A DNA stretch of 11,238 nt from an uncultured Ruminococcus sp. (GTDB taxonomy: Bacteria > Bacillota > Clostridia > Oscillospirales > Acutalibacteraceae), in NCBI GenBank assembly GCA_902772755.1, contig CACYCD010000065.1:1-11238 (forward strand), in the 5' to 3' direction. Below the pieces are notes generated by a model. That model searched no databases. It was not told the origin of the DNA and was given only the letters and a program-made list of their open reading frames with translations. Below are positions 8,525 to 11,238 of the stretch, in pieces (the stretch's first letter is position 1; the number at the start of each line of letters is the position of its first letter). The translations under genes and the position numbers were made by a program.

Positions 8525-8564
8525 AGCTTGAAAATCTCCTTATTTTTCCTATTGACTTTATAAT

Positions 8565-8593
8565 ATGATATAGCCTATTTTGTGAAATGTCAA
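8565..8593 (-). promoter_or_regulatory. Sigma-A-type promoter of cysE
   Basis: A consensus TTGACA (8593-8588) and TATCAT (8570-8565, 5/6) stand 17 bases apart on the minus strand, directly after the stop codon of the permease gene. The predicted transcript starts near 8557, so the cysE leader is only about 33 bases. A 7-bp inverted repeat, TATTGAC/GTCAATA (8595-8589 and 8556-8550), brackets the -10 region, with one arm on the -35 and the other near the start site. Confidence 0.75.
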
Positions 8594-8596
8594 TAA

Positions 8597-11238
8597 TCAT
8601 TCTATTGATTTAAGGCTTTCTATCATATCAATTTTCCTGATTTTAAAGTGCATTATAAAATTGACCGTCAAAGAGAATACGGCTGTCAGCAGTCCTGCAT
8701 AAAGATATGACATCGGCTTGATCACTCTTCCAAACATAAGCGTATCTATTTCACAAGTGATAACTATAAAATATCCCAAAAATACACCCATAAATAAGCC
8801 GAATGCTATGCCGAATATAGTCAGCACGATATTTTCACGATAAATATACGCAGAGGTTTCCCCATTGTAAAAGCCCAGAACCTTCAGCGTGGATATTTCC
8901 CTGACACGTTCCGCTATATTTATGTTTGTCAAATTATACAGCACAACTATCGCCAGCAGTCCCGCACATATTATCATAACCAGCACGACAGTATCAAGCG
9001 AGGATATGGTCTTGTTGAAATTATCTATCATTTTATCGTTGAATGCAATGGCTGATACGTATTTGTCACTTAGATAATGCTTTGCAACTGTGTTCTCGGT
9101 TTTTGAATCAGGGGCATTAAATTTTACGATTGTGGTATTGAACAGAGGGGCTTTTCCAAAAGCTTTCTTATATGCGTTTGGAGAAATATAGACATAGTTG
9201 TACACATAGTTCTCACATACAGCATCAACCTTGAACTGACGTTCCTTGCTGTCCAGTGTAACGGTTATGGTATCACCCTTTTTTATATTAAGAACGGAAG
9301 CCATTTTTTCCGTTATCACTGCACCCTCATCACTGAGCCTGTATTTTGTTCCGGTGGTACGGCTTTGAAGCGTTATCATTTTTTCAAAAGACGACATATC
9401 CTCGGGTACAAAAATATACACTGAATTATCGGCTTTTTTGTTTTTATAACGCACAGTAACCGTCTTGTTGCAGTATAAAAGAGAGTGTGAGATATCTCTG
9501 TCGCTATCCAATTTTTCCTTGAATTTTGAAAAATATTTTGAACTGCCTTCTTTTTTATTTACCATCAATGCGTCATAGTGGTAAACATCGTTATACTGTT
9601 TTCCGACAATATCCGAGATACTATCATGCAAATAAAATGCTGCAAGTATCAGAGCCGTACAGCCTGCCACACCGAACACGGTCATAAGAAAACGTGCTTT
9701 ATATCTGAACAGATTTCTGGCAGTGACCTTGCCCGTAAAGCTCATTTTTCTCCAGATAAATGTGACTTTTTCCAGTATGATCTTTGTACCCGGCTTTGGT
9801 GCCTTGGGTCGCATAAGAGAAGCGGCGTTTTCTTTAAGAGATTTTCCGCAGGTGTAAAGCGTAACTGCAAGCGTAGAAAGCACTGCGGCAGCAACACCTG
9901 CAAGTATGTAGATGTAGTTGGGGATTATCCTGATCTCCTGCATATGATACATAATTTTATATGCGTTATAAATCACCCTTGGCAAAATGGGTACTCCTGC
10001 AGCAATACCTATGATACAGCCTGCAATACAAGATATAAGTGAATAAATCAGATATTTTTTCATAATATCCGCATTGCTGTAGCCAAGTGCCTTCAGTGTG
10101 CCTATCTCTGTTCGCTTTTCATCAACCAATCTTGACATAGTTGTAACGCATACAAGTATGGCTACCAACAGAAAGAATATGGGAAAAACCGTTGCCACAT
10201 CATCCACACGCTCTGCATTTTCACGGAAGGATGAATAACCCGGAGAATCCTCTCGTGTCAATATATACCAGTGCTTTCCCTTATATTTGTTGATTTTTTT
10301 CTGTGCCTTATCGAGCTTTTTCTCAGCTTTTTTGAATTTTTTATTCGCCTTGAGCTTGGCTTTTTTGAGCTTCTTTTCCGATGAAGCGAGCTTCTTTTCA
10401 CCTGAGATCCTGTTTTTTTCAAGCTTAACGGTTGATGACTCTATTTTTTCTTTTGCGGAATTGAGTTTATCGAGTGCAGAATCAAACTTGCTTTGAGCCT
10501 CTTTTTCCTTTTGCAAAAGCTCTCTTTCACCTGCTTTGATATCCTTATCGGCTTTTGTCAGCTTGTCCTTGGCAGCTTTCAGCTTTGCTTTGCCGGTGGC
10601 TAACTTTTCTTTAAGCGTCTTTTTCGCCTGAGCGAGCTTTTGTTTTGCTTTTTTAAGAGCGGTCTCCCCCGTTTTTAACTCTGCTTCTGCATTTTTTACA
10701 CCGCTGTCAATGGCGGATATTGCATTTTTGATATTGGTTACCAATGCCTCAAACTTATCCTTGTCGCCTCCCTGTGCGAAATCTGACATCGGGATTTTTT
10801 CCATTCCCATGGTTACCAATGCTTCATTTAGGCTTGTATACACCTTGAGTATATCATTATCCTTATAACCCTGCTCTATATTGGCAAGATCGGCTGACAG
10901 GCTTACGGATATTTGCTTTGAAGCCTTGATTTTTTTGAGAGCATCAGGTTTTTGCTTATTATAGAAATCATTGTAAGCGGTTTTATACTTTTTTTCTTCT
11001 GCTGACAATTTGCTTTTTGCATCGGATATCTTTTGGTCAAACTTGTTCTTACTGCTGTTATACTTCTTCCAACCGATTTTCAGCTTGTCCTTGCTTTGAG
11101 CTATTTTTTCCTTTGCTTTTTTTATCTCTGCTTCATATTTTTCTTTTTCAGAATTATAGTCCTCTATCCCTTTACTGTAGTCACTGCGAGCCTTGCTAAG
11201 CTTTTTTTCTGCATTTTTGATCGTCTTTTTGAACTTCT
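8597..11238 (-). CDS. Two-module FtsX-like ABC transporter permease with giant coiled coil (N-terminus beyond right edge)
   Basis: The last 879 codons of a large membrane protein of the FtsX/MacB permease superfamily. In visible numbering, residues 1-104 and about 176-320 are Lys/Glu/Ala-rich coiled coil, flanking a less repetitive segment at about 105-175. Then come predicted membrane segments near 347-369, 394-418 and 440-462 (end of module one), 514-536, an extracellular domain at about 537-745, and 748-769, 803-827 and 843-866 (module two). Each module has the coupling motif that contacts the ATPase: RTEIGTLKALGY (375-386) and REISTLKVLGF (779-789). One N-terminal membrane segment is expected off-window, making eight. 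It probably works with a separate ATP-binding protein, as an exporter or mechanotransmission complex; the substrate is unknown. The reading frame is open to the right edge, so an internal TTG at 11008 is not a start. Confidence 0.93.
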   Translation of the reverse strand, partial: KFKKTIKNAEKKLSKARSDYSKGIEDYNSEKEKYEAEIKKAKEKIAQSKDKLKIGWKKYNSSKNKFDQKISDAKSKLSAEEKKYKTAYNDFYNKQKPDALKKIKASKQISVSLSADLANIEQGYKDNDILKVYTSLNEALVTMGMEKIPMSDFAQGGDKDKFEALVTNIKNAISAIDSGVKNAEAELKTGETALKKAKQKLAQAKKTLKEKLATGKAKLKAAKDKLTKADKDIKAGERELLQKEKEAQSKFDSALDKLNSAKEKIESSTVKLEKNRISGEKKLASSEKKLKKAKLKANKKFKKAEKKLDKAQKKINKYKGKHWYILTREDSPGYSSFRENAERVDDVATVFPIFFLLVAILVCVTTMSRLVDEKRTEIGTLKALGYSNADIMKKYLIYSLISCIAGCIIGIAAGVPILPRVIYNAYKIMYHMQEIRIIPNYIYILAGVAAAVLSTLAVTLYTCGKSLKENAASLMRPKAPKPGTKIILEKVTFIWRKMSFTGKVTARNLFRYKARFLMTVFGVAGCTALILAAFYLHDSISDIVGKQYNDVYHYDALMVNKKEGSSKYFSKFKEKLDSDRDISHSLLYCNKTVTVRYKNKKADNSVYIFVPEDMSSFEKMITLQSRTTGTKYRLSDEGAVITEKMASVLNIKKGDTITVTLDSKERQFKVDAVCENYVYNYVYISPNAYKKAFGKAPLFNTTIVKFNAPDSKTENTVAKHYLSDKYVSAIAFNDKMIDNFNKTISSLDTVVLVMIICAGLLAIVVLYNLTNINIAERVREISTLKVLGFYNGETSAYIYRENIVLTIFGIAFGLFMGVFLGYFIVITCEIDTLMFGRVIKPMSYLYAGLLTAVFSLTVNFIMHFKIRKIDMIESLKSIE

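Noticed and set aside
8525..8596. T-box, SAM or cysteine riboswitch before cysE
   Set aside because: Only about 33 bases lie between the predicted transcription start and the ATG, too short for these elements, and no terminator hairpin is present.
9578..10042. Open frame of 154 codons on the plus strand opposite the ABC permease
   Set aside because: It is Cys/His-rich and resembles no domain, as expected for the antisense of membrane-segment codons. The minus-strand permease is clear.
10290..10700. Low-complexity DNA (repeated ctttttt and agctt words) as a tandem repeat or variable-number repeat
   Set aside because: The words reflect Lys/Leu/Ala codons of a coiled coil; there is no constant repeat unit or exact tandem copy.
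11006..11008. TTG at 11008 as the start of the permease
   Set aside because: The same frame stays open to the right edge with unbroken coiled-coil sequence, so this TTG encodes an internal Leu.

Overview
The window looks like chromosomal DNA from a low-to-mid GC Gram-positive anaerobe of the Clostridia, most likely a Ruminococcus-like member of the Oscillospiraceae. The evidence is an IspH-ribosomal protein S1 fusion gene, the clostridial cmk-plsC-ispH/rpsA order, a YwlG-type (TIGR01440) protein, AAGGAG-like ribosome binding sites, and a two-module FtsX-like permease with a very long coiled coil. The genus is an inference. All ten genes lie on the minus strand, so transcription runs from high to low coordinates. 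About 97% of the window is coding, and no gene-free stretch exceeds about 120 bases.

In order of transcription: (1) 11238-8597 is the 3' part of an ABC exporter permease gene that enters from the right edge. (2) After a 72-base gap with a good sigma-A-type promoter comes a serine acetyltransferase gene (cysE, 8524-7646). (3) An 88-base gap follows with a strong extended -10 promoter and a perfect 16-bp palindrome that covers the Shine-Dalgarno region of the next gene. (4) A tightly packed five-gene run follows: RpiR/MurR-type regulator, HI0933/BaiN-type flavoprotein, cmk, plsC and ispH-rpsA (7557-2107). Its genes overlap or are at most 13 bases apart, and it ends at a long imperfect hairpin with a T-tract (2083-2016). 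(5) A second compact run reads TIGR01440 protein, HD-domain hydrolase, ligA (1985-1). The ligA gene runs off the left edge after its first 279 codons.

Functionally the middle run joins pyrimidine nucleotide supply (Cmk), phosphatidic acid synthesis (PlsC), isoprenoid precursor synthesis (IspH) and translation initiation (S1) under a promoter whose first gene is a sugar-phosphate-sensing type of regulator. That regulator and the palindrome at its start codon are the most testable regulatory idea here. The left run couples DNA ligase to two poorly characterised proteins.

I found no mobile element, CRISPR array, tRNA, rRNA or phage gene. Most of the window is ordinary housekeeping sequence. The less usual points are the regulator-led housekeeping operon, the palindrome over its ribosome binding site, the terminator region with a competing hairpin, the giant coiled-coil hairpin of the permease, an atypical PlsC motif, and the TIGR01440-HD-ligA grouping.
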